Both the position numbers and the translations under genes were made by a program. Below, one piece after another: positions 1-9,400 of a stretch of 64,000 bases of DNA. Below the pieces are notes generated by a model, which saw only the letters and a program-made list of their open reading frames with translations, did no database searches and was not told where the DNA came from. How positions within the stretch are numbered: position 1 is the first letter of the stretch; every line of letters begins with the position of its first letter. Source of the DNA: Oscillospiraceae bacterium (lineage in GTDB: Bacteria > Bacillota > Clostridia > Oscillospirales > Ruminococcaceae); assembly GCA_015067185.1 (NCBI GenBank), contig SVMZ01000006.1:44562-108561 (forward strand), written 5' to 3'.

Positions 1-175
1 TCTCGTCATCGATTTCATAAGCAAGTCTGCGCTTGCCCCAATCCTCGACTTCTTCGACTGTACCTGCGCTCTCGATGATAGCCTTGAACTTATCAACAGT
101 TGCAGTGATTTCCTCTTCTCCGAGTGTGGGACGGATGATCATAACGGTTTCGTAGTTCTGAGCGGGTTTAGCCAT
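1..175 (-). CDS. rpsF: 30S ribosomal protein S6, N-terminal part (cut by window edge)
   Basis: The reverse strand from 175 reads MAKPAQNYETVMIIRPTLGE and continues to the window edge, giving about 58 residues. The YETVMIIRP strand and the later WGKRRLAYEI segment are hallmarks of S6, which binds S18 and 16S rRNA in the small subunit platform. The ATG at 173-175 follows a strong AAGGAGGTG ribosome-binding site at about 186-194. The rest of the gene, and probably ssb and rpsR, lie outside the window to the left. The family assignment is firm; only the C-terminus is missing. Confidence 0.95.
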   Translation of the reverse strand, partial: MAKPAQNYETVMIIRPTLGEEEITATVDKFKAIIESAGTVEEVEDWGKRRLAYEIDDE

Positions 176-261
176 ATTCTTTGACACCTCCTTCTGGACA
201 TAAGACCCCTGATGGGGTAAGGATAAGATCGTCTCTATCATTCAAAGACGATAACAGTACA
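176..261 (-). promoter_or_regulatory. structured 5' leader of rpsF, candidate S6 autoregulatory leader
   Basis: Between the promoter and the rpsF start the transcript can form two hairpins: ATCGTCT/AGACGAT (228-234 with 246-252) and ACCCC/GGGGT (205-209 with 214-218) closed by a 4-nt loop just ahead of the ribosome-binding site. rpsF leaders in many bacteria bind the S6:S18 complex. That this one does so is inference from position and structure only. Confidence 0.4.
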
Positions 262-290
262 ATTATAAAGGTATTGTGCGATTTTGTCAA
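262..290 (-). promoter_or_regulatory. sigma-A promoter of rpsF
   Basis: On the minus strand TTGACA (290-285), 17 nt, TATAAT (267-262): a perfect consensus promoter, giving an untranslated leader of roughly 80 nt. Confidence 0.85.
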
Positions 291-303
291 GGATTTTTGC
301 AAT

Positions 304-1023
304 TTATTTTGCAGAATCCTCAATTTTTTCCATTTTCTTTTCAGTCGTACAACAGTAAAGATATGCTCTTCCTTTTTTCCCTGTCATCGCAATCACTTCC
401 ATGTGTTTTAGTACGTTGATTCCCCGCTGCGCTACTGCAGGACTCACCCCGGCCGCACCGGCAAAATCTTTTACAGTAAACGATTCCGGGAGAGATTCCG
501 GGATAAAATGAAAATAATCCTCGCGGCAGGAAATCACATATTCTTCACCCAGTGCCACAGGAATCCGCTCCATCCGATGAGAACCCCGTTTGCCATCTCT
601 GCCCCAGCCATCCTGCAGACGATATTCCTCCACATCAACCATCATAATTTTCAGTGTCAGATTTTCTTCCTTCAAAAAAGCTTTGATAGCCTGGAGTTCA
701 CGAAATACTTCGTACCTTTTTCCTGTTTTGGGAGAACGGCGTTTTTGGCTGACTTCTCCAGTCTCCGGATCCATCCAACTGATCCATTTTGCCCTTGCCA
801 CCGGATATACCACCGTTACCGGATACTCTTTCAGAAAAAATGCCAACTTGTTGTTCATCTTGTAGAACTGCCGGGTCTGTATCTCGGTGATTCCGTTTTC
901 ATCCAGAATATCTGCCACATATCGGCCAATACGCACCTCATGTTTACTCTCATCCGGCTGCAGATAACGTTTCAGCACTGCATGCAGGCTTCGTTCCTTC
1001 AATGTTCCTATGATATCCGGCAT
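304..1023 (-). CDS. conserved hypothetical protein, nuclease-like N-terminus plus C-terminal winged helix
   Basis: A 239-residue soluble protein that I do not recognise by name. The N-terminal third holds VRIGRYVADIL then ITEIQT, an arrangement resembling the D...ExK core of PD-(D/E)xK nucleases but with Gln in place of Lys. The last 80 residues (FTVKDFAGAAGVSPAVAQRG and on) look like a winged helix-turn-helix. The ATG at 1021-1023 follows AGAAGGGGTGG. An in-frame ATG at 1116 lacks such a site and would run into the LacI gene upstream. It sits 53 bp after that gene and may be the distal member of the GH116-LacI transcript. Function unknown; nuclease activity is only a suggestion. Confidence 0.7.
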   Translation of the reverse strand: MPDIIGTLKERSLHAVLKRYLQPDESKHEVRIGRYVADILDENGITEIQTRQFYKMNNKLAFFLKEYPVTVVYPVARAKWISWMDPETGEVSQKRRSPKTGKRYEVFRELQAIKAFLKEENLTLKIMMVDVEEYRLQDGWGRDGKRGSHRMERIPVALGEEYVISCREDYFHFIPESLPESFTVKDFAGAAGVSPAVAQRGINVLKHMEVIAMTGKKGRAYLYCCTTEKKMEKIEDSAK

Positions 1024-1076
1024 ATTCCACCCCTTCTCCCCAGCTGCCCCTTCGGCCGCAATATTGGTTGTTATCC

Positions 1077-1991
1077 CTATTGCCATCTCTTTACAAGATA
1101 ATGCCTCATGATGCAACGCCGAAGCTGCTTTTCCCTGATCATTTTCACCGCCTGTAAGGCAATATCGGAAATATCCGACCCCACCGAATCAATGGGAAGA
1201 TCGTATTTCTCCACAAGAGAAATATTGTCAAAACCGGTAATTCTTCTGTTTCCTCTTCTAAAAAAAACATCCAGTGCATAATAATCTGTGGAACAGATTA
1301 CCGGCACGTCCTCTTCCCCAACTTCATCGATGCTGCTGCACAGCTTATACTCCATTTCTTTTTCCGAAGTTGCATCCAAAAATCCTTTCAGCCGTTCCTT
1401 CTGCGCAAAGGCATCCTCATACTTCATGGCTGGAGAGAAATAGACAACCCGGCGGCATCCGTCTTCCAATACATATTTTGTCATGTCTGCCATAGCCCTT
1501 CGGTCATCAATGCCGCAAAAACCATCATACCCGATGTCATTTCCCACTGTTACCACAGGGATGCCCAGTTCGTGCAAAAAGTTAAAATATGCCTCTCCGC
1601 TGTTGGTAGGACAGACAATGATCCCCTCCACTCCCATGCGGTAGAGTTTTTTAATGCTTTCAATTTCACAGCTTTTGTCATAATTTGTCATCATAACCAC
1701 CACGCTGTATCCGGCGCTGCGGCAGCTTTTCTCAATCTCGGTGATCAGCTGTGCAAAATAAAAATTGTTGAGGTTAAAAATCACCACACCAATCTGTTTC
1801 AGATCTTCCTGCTGCTTTTGATTGCCGCTTGATGGCCTGAAACCGTATTCTTTTGCTTTTTCAACGATGCGCTTCTTTGTCTCCGGATGAATTCCCGCAC
1901 GATCATTCAGGGCACGGTCAACCGTGCCCTGTGAAACGCCGCATATTTTAGCAAGCTGTGATGTGGTTATCCTCAAACTGTTCAAAGACAT
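1077..1991 (-). CDS. LacI-family transcriptional regulator
   Basis: 304 residues. Residues 8-55 form the LacI helix-turn-helix and hinge (TTSQLAKICGVSQGTVDRAL, then a KAKEYGFRPS-type hinge). Residues about 65-290 are a periplasmic-binding-protein-like effector domain (IGVVIF, GVEGIIVCPT, GIPVVTVGND, ITGFDN). Its ATG overlaps the stop of the GH116 gene by 10 nt (ATGTCTTTGA), so the two are translationally coupled. The natural inference is that it senses a product of that glucosidase and regulates the pair. The hinge lacks the usual LxPNxxAR tail (SSGNQKQQED instead). The effector is unknown. Confidence 0.88.
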   Translation of the reverse strand: MSLNSLRITTSQLAKICGVSQGTVDRALNDRAGIHPETKKRIVEKAKEYGFRPSSGNQKQQEDLKQIGVVIFNLNNFYFAQLITEIEKSCRSAGYSVVVMMTNYDKSCEIESIKKLYRMGVEGIIVCPTNSGEAYFNFLHELGIPVVTVGNDIGYDGFCGIDDRRAMADMTKYVLEDGCRRVVYFSPAMKYEDAFAQKERLKGFLDATSEKEMEYKLCSSIDEVGEEDVPVICSTDYYALDVFFRRGNRRITGFDNISLVEKYDLPIDSVGSDISDIALQAVKMIREKQLRRCIMRHYLVKRWQ

Positions 1992-4486
1992 ATTTCTATC
2001 CTGTCAGTAATTGTGTGCTCTTCAAAGAAAACAGCACCGTTATCGAGATTAAAATCTACTTCTTCACCATCTATTTTAACAGTTTTTACAGATTTTTCAA
2101 GGTGTAAATCCACCTCTTTGAGTGTAATTTTTCCGCCGTGGAGAACAATGGAAGCCTGACTTTCATTTTTTTCATAGATGCCCCATCCGTCATTCAGGCT
2201 GAATACACAGCGGAACTCATCACAGTTAATCTTCGGCGCAAAACCAATGCGTTTTTTCGGCATATCAAAGGCAAAACCTGCAAACAGGGGCAGCAGTGCA
2301 AAGCTTGCCATAGAACGAGCATAGTTACTTCCGCATTCAATCTCGTTCCATGGGTTGCGTTTTTTGCCGTCATATCTGCCGCGAATTCCTCGGATCGCCG
2401 CCAACCCCTCTTCGATCATACCCTCGCTGATCCAAAGTCCTGCCAGCTGATATTCAAAGCCGGTCATTGTCTCCTCACAGTAGGGAATGGGAATCTGCGG
2501 TTTGCGTACATCTGCCGGGTAATCACAGATGACACAGCCGGATTCATCGTTGAGTGAGAATATACGCCACGGATTGGTAAAATCGCGCATTCTGGGTTTA
2601 TAGAGGATGCTGAACATATTTTTCAGAGCGGTACGCACCTGTTCCTCATCAAAAATCCCCTCAATACCAATCAGCTTACCGTGCCACATCGCCAACAGCT
2701 GATCAATGGAACAGCCGTCCGCTATCTGATATTTTATCTCTTTCTTTTCGTCATTCCAGTACTCTTCCGCCCCAAAAGCATCGACCACATTTTTATCGTC
2801 AATATTCACCTTCTGAACAAAATATCTGCCATTGAAAAGGTTCTGCTGCATCCAGCATCTGCCCTTCTTATACAAGGCATTGTACTCGTCTCTCTTTTCC
2901 CTTTCCCCCAGATAATCTGCCATCTCTGCCGCTGTTTTCAGCGCCAACAGATACATTCCCTCCAGCCAGGATGAGGGACCAAACAACTCCATATCCAATG
3001 TATGATGCTGACGTCCCTCCATGACGCCGTCTTTATCCAGATCCCACCGGTCGGGATTTTCTTCGGACCAGGCATACTCCAATACATTTTTGATCGTATC
3101 CCAATTTTTCCGCAGCCAGGCATCGTCTCCGGAGATTTTCCATTCGCGGTAGCTCTTGAACACCGCTCCCATCTGACCATCCACACAGGCACGGAAACTA
3201 TTTTTTCCTCCCAGTGGCAGCATCAGACGGAATGCCATCTTTCCGGATTCTTCGGTACTGTAGCGGAACTCCAGATCTCTGATAGAGCGTTCCAACTCCG
3301 GAAAGAGGAAGCACAGCGCATAGGCATAGTTCCAAACGTGCTGACAGGTTCCCTCACAGGAGCCGTATTCCTCCATACAACCTTCCCAACCGTAAAAACT
3401 GCCATCCTCAAGGCGAAGTACCGTGGGGGACTTCAATACCGAAAGATTGGCCGATGCCGCATCGATGACAGCCTCATCCAATGTGGAAGCATACAGACAC
3501 TCTCTGAAATCTTTCGTTTTTGCAAGCAGCTCATCAAACTTTTCAAAGGCATAGCGGGCCGTTTCGCGGGAATTTTCGAATTGAGTGGCATAGTAGTTTT
3601 TCCATGTTCCCTCTTCCCCTTTGCGCCAATAGTTCCGGCAGTTGGGAATATTCCATGCAAGAACCATTTTCGCCCTGTTCTTCCCGCCTGCCTTTACCAT
3701 CACGGGAATACATACCGTACCGTGATCGCCGCTTCCTTCCTTTTCATAGGTTCTCTCCGGCAGTTTCCACTGGGTACTGAATTCGTTCCAGAATGTGACA
3801 ATACCATCCTGCCAGCCGCCGCGGTACCAGTACTGCTGCACCTCTGCCGCCGCATCTGTTGCTATTGTCAGGTCGCCATATTCCACGCTCTCTTTTTCTG
3901 CCTCCGCATGGAAAAAGGACAACAGGGAAGCTGCGCCTTTTTCCACACTGTTACGCGAGCTTTCAAAAGGATTGCATACCGTGAAAGCAATCTGATATTC
4001 CAAATCCTTATCAGCGGTATTTTCTACTTCTATTTCAAAAAAGGCAGCAGGAAGACTGGAATGATAGGAATCGAGGGGGATAAACGGATTGAACGCCGTC
4101 ATCCGAATCTTTCCCGGAAAATCACAATCGGTAAAGGTAAGCTCGGCAATAGGAAACTCACCTTTGAACTCCACATCTTCAAAATGCGGAAATCCGCACA
4201 TAGTTCCACTGGAAGGACCATAGCCATACCCGTTGTGACGGCCCGTTTTAGAGTATCTTCCCACCAGTTCCCTGTTCATATCGCCGTTTAGAACTCTGGC
4301 ATTGATTTTGTCATTTTCTTTCACTCTGACCGCAATGTGGGAATACCCATTCATGCTGCCTTTTGCAGGACGATTGAAAATCTCCCAGTCTATAAACCGT
4401 CCGTCACCACCAAGACCAATGCTTCCGGTTCCGATTCCTCCGAGAGGGAAGGATATCTCATTTAAATATTCACCTTTATAAATCAT
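1982..4486 (-). CDS. GH116 family beta-glucosidase / glucosylceramidase-like enzyme
   Basis: 834 residues. The N-terminal beta domain opens with LNEISFPLGGIGTGSIGLGG, the signature of GH116 (the GBA2 non-lysosomal glucosylceramidase family). The (alpha/alpha)6 barrel carries SCEGTCQHVWNYAYAL at about residue 380, in the region of the catalytic Glu, and HHTLDMELFGPSSW at about 495, in the region of the acid/base Asp. Known members cleave beta-glucosides or beta-xylosides with retention. There is no signal peptide, so it acts in the cytoplasm on imported oligosaccharides. The ATG at 4484-4486 follows AAAGGAGCG; an upstream in-frame start at 4552 lies beyond the predicted promoter and is rejected. 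First gene of a GH116-LacI operon. Confidence 0.9.
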   Translation of the reverse strand: MIYKGEYLNEISFPLGGIGTGSIGLGGDGRFIDWEIFNRPAKGSMNGYSHIAVRVKENDKINARVLNGDMNRELVGRYSKTGRHNGYGYGPSSGTMCGFPHFEDVEFKGEFPIAELTFTDCDFPGKIRMTAFNPFIPLDSYHSSLPAAFFEIEVENTADKDLEYQIAFTVCNPFESSRNSVEKGAASLLSFFHAEAEKESVEYGDLTIATDAAAEVQQYWYRGGWQDGIVTFWNEFSTQWKLPERTYEKEGSGDHGTVCIPVMVKAGGKNRAKMVLAWNIPNCRNYWRKGEEGTWKNYYATQFENSRETARYAFEKFDELLAKTKDFRECLYASTLDEAVIDAASANLSVLKSPTVLRLEDGSFYGWEGCMEEYGSCEGTCQHVWNYAYALCFLFPELERSIRDLEFRYSTEESGKMAFRLMLPLGGKNSFRACVDGQMGAVFKSYREWKISGDDAWLRKNWDTIKNVLEYAWSEENPDRWDLDKDGVMEGRQHHTLDMELFGPSSWLEGMYLLALKTAAEMADYLGEREKRDEYNALYKKGRCWMQQNLFNGRYFVQKVNIDDKNVVDAFGAEEYWNDEKKEIKYQIADGCSIDQLLAMWHGKLIGIEGIFDEEQVRTALKNMFSILYKPRMRDFTNPWRIFSLNDESGCVICDYPADVRKPQIPIPYCEETMTGFEYQLAGLWISEGMIEEGLAAIRGIRGRYDGKKRNPWNEIECGSNYARSMASFALLPLFAGFAFDMPKKRIGFAPKINCDEFRCVFSLNDGWGIYEKNESQASIVLHGGKITLKEVDLHLEKSVKTVKIDGEEVDFNLDNGAVFFEEHTITDRIEICL

Positions 4487-4516
4487 ATCTGATACGCTCC
4501 TTTCCTTGTTGATTTC

Positions 4517-4545
4517 AATGTAACACAGCTTTTCCTCCGTGTCAA
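4517..4545 (-). promoter_or_regulatory. promoter of the GH116-LacI operon
   Basis: Minus strand TTGACA (4545-4540), 17 nt, TACATT (4522-4517), about 30 nt before the chosen start. Confidence 0.55.
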
Positions 4546-4657
4546 TTAACACGCCGGGGATATTCCTGCATTTTTCCTGTTAAAATCCCTTTTTCGGGAA
4601 ATTTTATGAATATTTTAAAAATTAATTCTCTTCCCTGTTCAAAAAAGTAATTTTCTA

Positions 4658-4686
4658 TTGATAAAACATCGAAAAAGGTATAGAAT
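4658..4686 (+). promoter_or_regulatory. promoter of the GHL10 lipoprotein gene
   Basis: TTGATA (4658-4663), 17-nt spacer, TAGAAT (4681-4686), divergent from the GH116 promoter. Confidence 0.65.
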
Positions 4687-4761
4687 GATAATTAATTATA
4701 TTATTATGGGTTATTGTTCCTATTTTTATCATCTCACCTTTCTCAGCGATTTGGAGGCCTT

Positions 4762-6384
4762 ATGTTCGCACTTACTTCCCTTACTTATAGATTTTCCACC
4801 GCACGCCGTGTTCTCTCTCTTCTTTTGATCGTCTCTATGCTTCTTCCTCTTTTCGGCTGTGTTAATGAACCTACCCGCCTTGTAGAAGATGAGTTCTGTT
4901 TGGAAGAAACTTCGAATTCTTCTCTCTCCTCTTTCGCTCCTTCTCCGGATAACGGTGAATATCCCCCGACAGAAAGCTCCTCCGCATCAGAATCTTCCAC
5001 AGCTTCTTCTGAAGAATCCACCTCCGAGAGCAGCAGTGAAACCTCAAAAGAATCCGAAAAAAGTTCTGCTTCCTCTTCAGAAAGTTCTTCCCAGGAAAGT
5101 CAAACTCATTCCGAAAAATCAGAAAACAGTTCCGAAAGTTCCGGATCATCATCTTCCTCCTCTTCGCAGGTTTCCTCGGAAAGTTCACAGGACTCTCAGT
5201 CCTCACAATCTTCACAGGCTCCTCAGGAATCTCAAAATTCCCAGTCGGAACAGCCTGTCATCAATCCCGTTGCTTCCTCTTCCGAAATGCGCGCCATGTG
5301 GTTCTCCTATCTTGACCTCAGCCCCATGCTGAAAGGAAAAAACAAAGCGCAGTTTACCTCTGCTATTAATACCGCTTTTGACAATGTAGTTTCGTTGGGA
5401 TTAAACACCGTTATCGTTCAGGTACGTCCCTTTGCCGACGCCCTTTATAACTCAGAGTATTTTCCATGGTCAGTTTATATATCCGGTACACAAGGTGTTG
5501 CTCCAGGATTTGACCCGCTCTCTGTTATGATTCAGTGCGCCCGTGCCAGAAAGCTGCGTATCGAAGCTTGGGTCAATCCCTATCGTGTCAAAACCTCCGG
5601 TAACTCCACTTCCTCTCTCTCTGCGGATAACCCAGCCAAGCGCTGGCTGGCAGAGGGCAGCGATGCTGTTATTGTAACTGCCAACGGTATTTATTTCAAC
5701 CCCGCCAGTCCGGACGCCCAACAGCTGATAATTAACGGCGTCAAAGAACTGGTTCGAAATTATGATATCGACGGCATTCACTTTGACGATTACTTTTACC
5801 CCTCTCCTGATGCCTCATTTGATGCTGCCTCCTATTCCCAATATCAATCCTCAGGTGGCAGCCTTTCTCTCGGTGACTGGCGGCGGGAAAACGTAAACAT
5901 TCTTGTAAGAAATGTTTACGCTGCCATCAAAACCATTGACAGCAGTGTGGCTTTCGGCATCAGTCCCCAAGGTAATATGTCAAATAATTATAACACTCAG
6001 TATATCGATGTAGCAAAATGGGTGACGAATTCGGGATATATTGATTATATTATGCCCCAGATTTACTTTGGGTTTAATAATTCCGGCTGTCCCTACGTCC
6101 AGACGGTTGCCAAATGGAACAACCTCATTACCAACAAAAATATCAAACTTTACATTGGACTTTCCCCCTATAAAATCGGTACTGTCGACAACTATGCCGG
6201 CGCTGGCAAGAATGAATGGATTAACAACTCCGATATTCTTTCCCGCCAGGTTTCCGCAGCAAGAGGGAACAATCGTTATGGCGGTTTTGCCCTCTTCCGG
6301 TACGCTTCGGTGTTTGCCCCTGCCTCCAATGTGGCTTCGCAGGTTTCCACCGAAATCAACAATCTGAAAAAAGTTTTGGGCTGA
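4762..6384 (+). CDS. GHL10-family glycoside hydrolase-like lipoprotein
   Basis: 540 residues. A hydrophobic signal ending in LLPLFGC places a candidate lipid-modified Cys at residue 33. Residues about 60-170 are a low-complexity Ser/Glu/Gln linker suited to spanning the wall. From about 175 the sequence matches the GHL10 (YngK/DUF187) TIM-barrel family: EMRAMWFSYLDL, LGLNTVIVQVRPFADALYNS, RIEAWVNPYRV, YDIDGIHFDDYFYP. Family members are surface proteins thought to act on peptidoglycan or related glycans. The ATG at 4762 has GGAGG 7 nt upstream, unlike the in-frame ATG at 4714. The next gene encodes a related fold joined to a wall amidase, so the pair probably works in cell-wall remodelling. 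Confidence 0.88.
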   Translation: MFALTSLTYRFSTARRVLSLLLIVSMLLPLFGCVNEPTRLVEDEFCLEETSNSSLSSFAPSPDNGEYPPTESSSASESSTASSEESTSESSSETSKESEKSSASSSESSSQESQTHSEKSENSSESSGSSSSSSSQVSSESSQDSQSSQSSQAPQESQNSQSEQPVINPVASSSEMRAMWFSYLDLSPMLKGKNKAQFTSAINTAFDNVVSLGLNTVIVQVRPFADALYNSEYFPWSVYISGTQGVAPGFDPLSVMIQCARARKLRIEAWVNPYRVKTSGNSTSSLSADNPAKRWLAEGSDAVIVTANGIYFNPASPDAQQLIINGVKELVRNYDIDGIHFDDYFYPSPDASFDAASYSQYQSSGGSLSLGDWRRENVNILVRNVYAAIKTIDSSVAFGISPQGNMSNNYNTQYIDVAKWVTNSGYIDYIMPQIYFGFNNSGCPYVQTVAKWNNLITNKNIKLYIGLSPYKIGTVDNYAGAGKNEWINNSDILSRQVSAARGNNRYGGFALFRYASVFAPASNVASQVSTEINNLKKVLG

Positions 6385-6450
6385 TTTTTCTCTTTTTGCC
6401 CGTCCTGCTTCTAAAATCATTTTCGAATATTAAAAATTGGAGAATCCAAG

Positions 6451-9400
6451 ATGTTTCAATTTCTGAAAAACAGTAAAAAACTTTCTCTTTTGCTGTCGCT
6501 TGCCTTCGGTTTGATGTTGGCCGGTGCCGGTGTTGCAGGTGTTTTTCTCGATATCGAGTCCCAGCCTGCCGAACTGGTCACCTATTCCTCCTCGGAAACC
6601 TCCAAAGAAGAGTCCAGCGAATCCTCTTCTTCACAATCCTCTGAAGTTTCCGAATCCGAACCGGAAAGTGCGGAATCCTCTGAAAGCGAGCCGGAGGAAA
6701 GCCAACCGCAGCCTGAATTTGTGCCAATCTCCAAAAAGGATATCCCCCTCACCATGCGCGCCGTTATGCTCCGTCCAGGCGAGGATTTTCTCACTGGCAG
6801 CCTCACCCGTGATGCTGTCGTGACCGAAATTGATGCTGCACTTGCCGCTGCTGCCAAACTCTCCATGAATACTGTTATTGTGGAGCTGGATTATCTTGAA
6901 CACGTTATCTATAAATCCTCCTATGTCTCCACCGTTTCCATGGATTTCGATGTTTTCGAATATCTCCTCACTTCCGCCAAAAAAGCTGGTATGTACGTGT
7001 ATGCTGTTTTTGATGTTCTCAACACCAATTCCGGTGCTATTGACACCAAAACCGCAGCAGTCAACAGCTCTGTGCTTGATTTAATTTATGAAAACACCAA
7101 AGAGTTTGCTGCCAAATATTCGGTAGACGGCATTATTCTTGACGGTTATCTGGAAGCCACCGCCGAAAAATCCGGCTCCTATATGGAATATATCAGCAGC
7201 GGAGGCGGCACCAGCTTTACCGATTACCGCTACGATATCACCTATTCCGTCCTTTCCAAAGCAATTGCCGGCATCGCCGCCTCTGATCCCAGTATCAACG
7301 TGGGACTGCTCACCTCTCCCGTTTGGGCCAACAGCAGCTCCAACGAATCCGGTTCTGCCACATCTGCCGATTATGAGATGATGTACGACTCTTTCGCAGA
7401 CGTCAGACAGTATATCATCAACCATATGTTCGACTTTATCGCAGTAGAGGCTCCCGGCTCCCTGACAGACCCCAACATTCCTTTTGCCAGTGTTATCACC
7501 TGGTGGTCCGCCCTTACTTCAGAGGCAGATATTCCTCTCTATGCCATTCAGGCAGCCGACCGTGTCGGCACTAAAAACGTAAAGGGTTGGGAAAAACCGG
7601 ATCAGCTTGCACAGCAGCTGATTGAAGTGGATGATCTACCTTCTTTCAGCGGCAGCATTTTCAATTCTCTAACCAGCCTTCAGACCAACGAAAAAAGCAC
7701 TGAAAAACTGATGGAATTTTTTGAAAACGGCACTGTTTCCGAAGAATTCATCCTCAAAGAGCTGGAAATCAGCAAACCTCAGAAAAAAGCTTTTGAAACC
7801 TCTGATGTTACCTTTACCTTTATTGGTGCTTCCGACCCCAGCGAAGATGTTACTCTGAACGGAGAAGTGATTCCCCGTGATAAAAACGGAGCCTTCTCTG
7901 TCACCGTAGATCTTGCTCCTGGTCTCAATGAATTCACCTTTGCCCATCAGGATAAGACACTCACTTATAAAATCACCCGCAATATTGTTATTATAAAAGA
8001 GGTGCAGCCTACCGGCAATATCACCGTTGACGGAAATATGCAAATTGAAGTCAGTGTCATTGCCTATCAGGACTCTGCCGTCTCTGCTGCTCTCAACGGC
8101 GTCTCTATCAATCTTACGGCCTCCGATGCACAGGAAGATGAGTCACTGCGTGACACCTCATATGTTAAATATATTGGTACCTTCACCGCTCCAGCTGCCA
8201 CTTCCTCTCAGCAGAACCTCGGCAATATCAAATTCACCGCCAAATATGGCGATAAGACCGAAACCAAACAGGGAGCTGCCGTATCAGTCAACAAAAAAGT
8301 GGAGCTTGTGGAAGGAAACGGCAATGTTGTGGAGGTTACAGCGGATTATTGTGAAACCTACCCGGCCAATACCCTCGATAACTCCCACGAATCGGACTGC
8401 TATCCCCTCGCCAAAGGAACCCGCGACTATATTTCCGGTGATCCCGTTGTTTATAAGGACGGCAATACTTCTTACTCCTACTATGTTCTCCAGTCCGGTC
8501 AGCGCGTGGCTACCAGCGATGTCATCAAGCTGGACTCCTCCGTTACCCTTGGCAATAACACCATCAGTTCCCTGACGGTTTCCAGTGATGCCCGCTATAC
8601 CAAAGTCATTCTTGCCACAGAACAGCATGTCGCTTACAAATTCAAATACAGCGCATCCGCTGTCACCATCGACTTCAAGTATACCACAACTGTCCCGAAA
8701 TCTCTGACTAATCTTACCAAAAACCCGTTATTCTCTGCCGCTACCTGGTCGGGAACCACTCTTACTCTTAAATTTAACACTACGCATGGCTTCCTCGGTT
8801 ATACCGCTTATTATGAGTCCGGCAATCTGGTATTCCGCTTCATTAATCCACCCTCCAACGGTCTTGCCGGCTCGGTTATCGTCGTAGATCCCGGCCACAG
8901 CTCTGTGGATCCCGGTGCGCTGGGCTTCCTGGATGATTATCCCGAACAGGTTATCAACCAGATGGTGTCCAGAAAACTGACAGCAGTACTTCAGTCTCGC
9001 GGTGCAAACGTATATATGATCAACACCCAGAACGGCGCCACACCGATTCAGGGACGCATCACCTATGCTACCTCCTGCAACCCGCATGTCTATATCAGCA
9101 TTCACTGTAACTCGGCAGCAAACGCTTCCGCCTCCGGTTCCGAATCCTGGTACTACAACGGCTTCTCCGGAAATCTTGCATCCAAGGTTTCCTCCTATGT
9201 CTCATCCAGTTACTCCACTAAAAACAGAGGCAAAAAACACGGTTACTTCTATGTCACCCGCTTCCCGATGTTTGCCTCCACTCTTGCAGAGCTTGGTTTT
9301 GTTACCAACACAGATGACTACTACAAGCTGCTCAAGGAAAATGTTCAGCAGAATATTGCAGAGGCAATTGCAAACGCTCTCGCCGACTATCTGACCTCCG

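Noticed and set aside
3002..4291. A 429-codon open frame on the plus strand
   Set aside because: Antisense to the GH116 gene; composition and content are those of a reverse-strand shadow.
4970..5270. Repetitive-looking TCC/TCT/GAA tract as a possible DNA repeat or CRISPR
   Set aside because: It is an in-frame Ser/Glu/Gln linker of the GHL10 lipoprotein, with no regular repeat unit or spacers. No CRISPR array was seen anywhere in the window.
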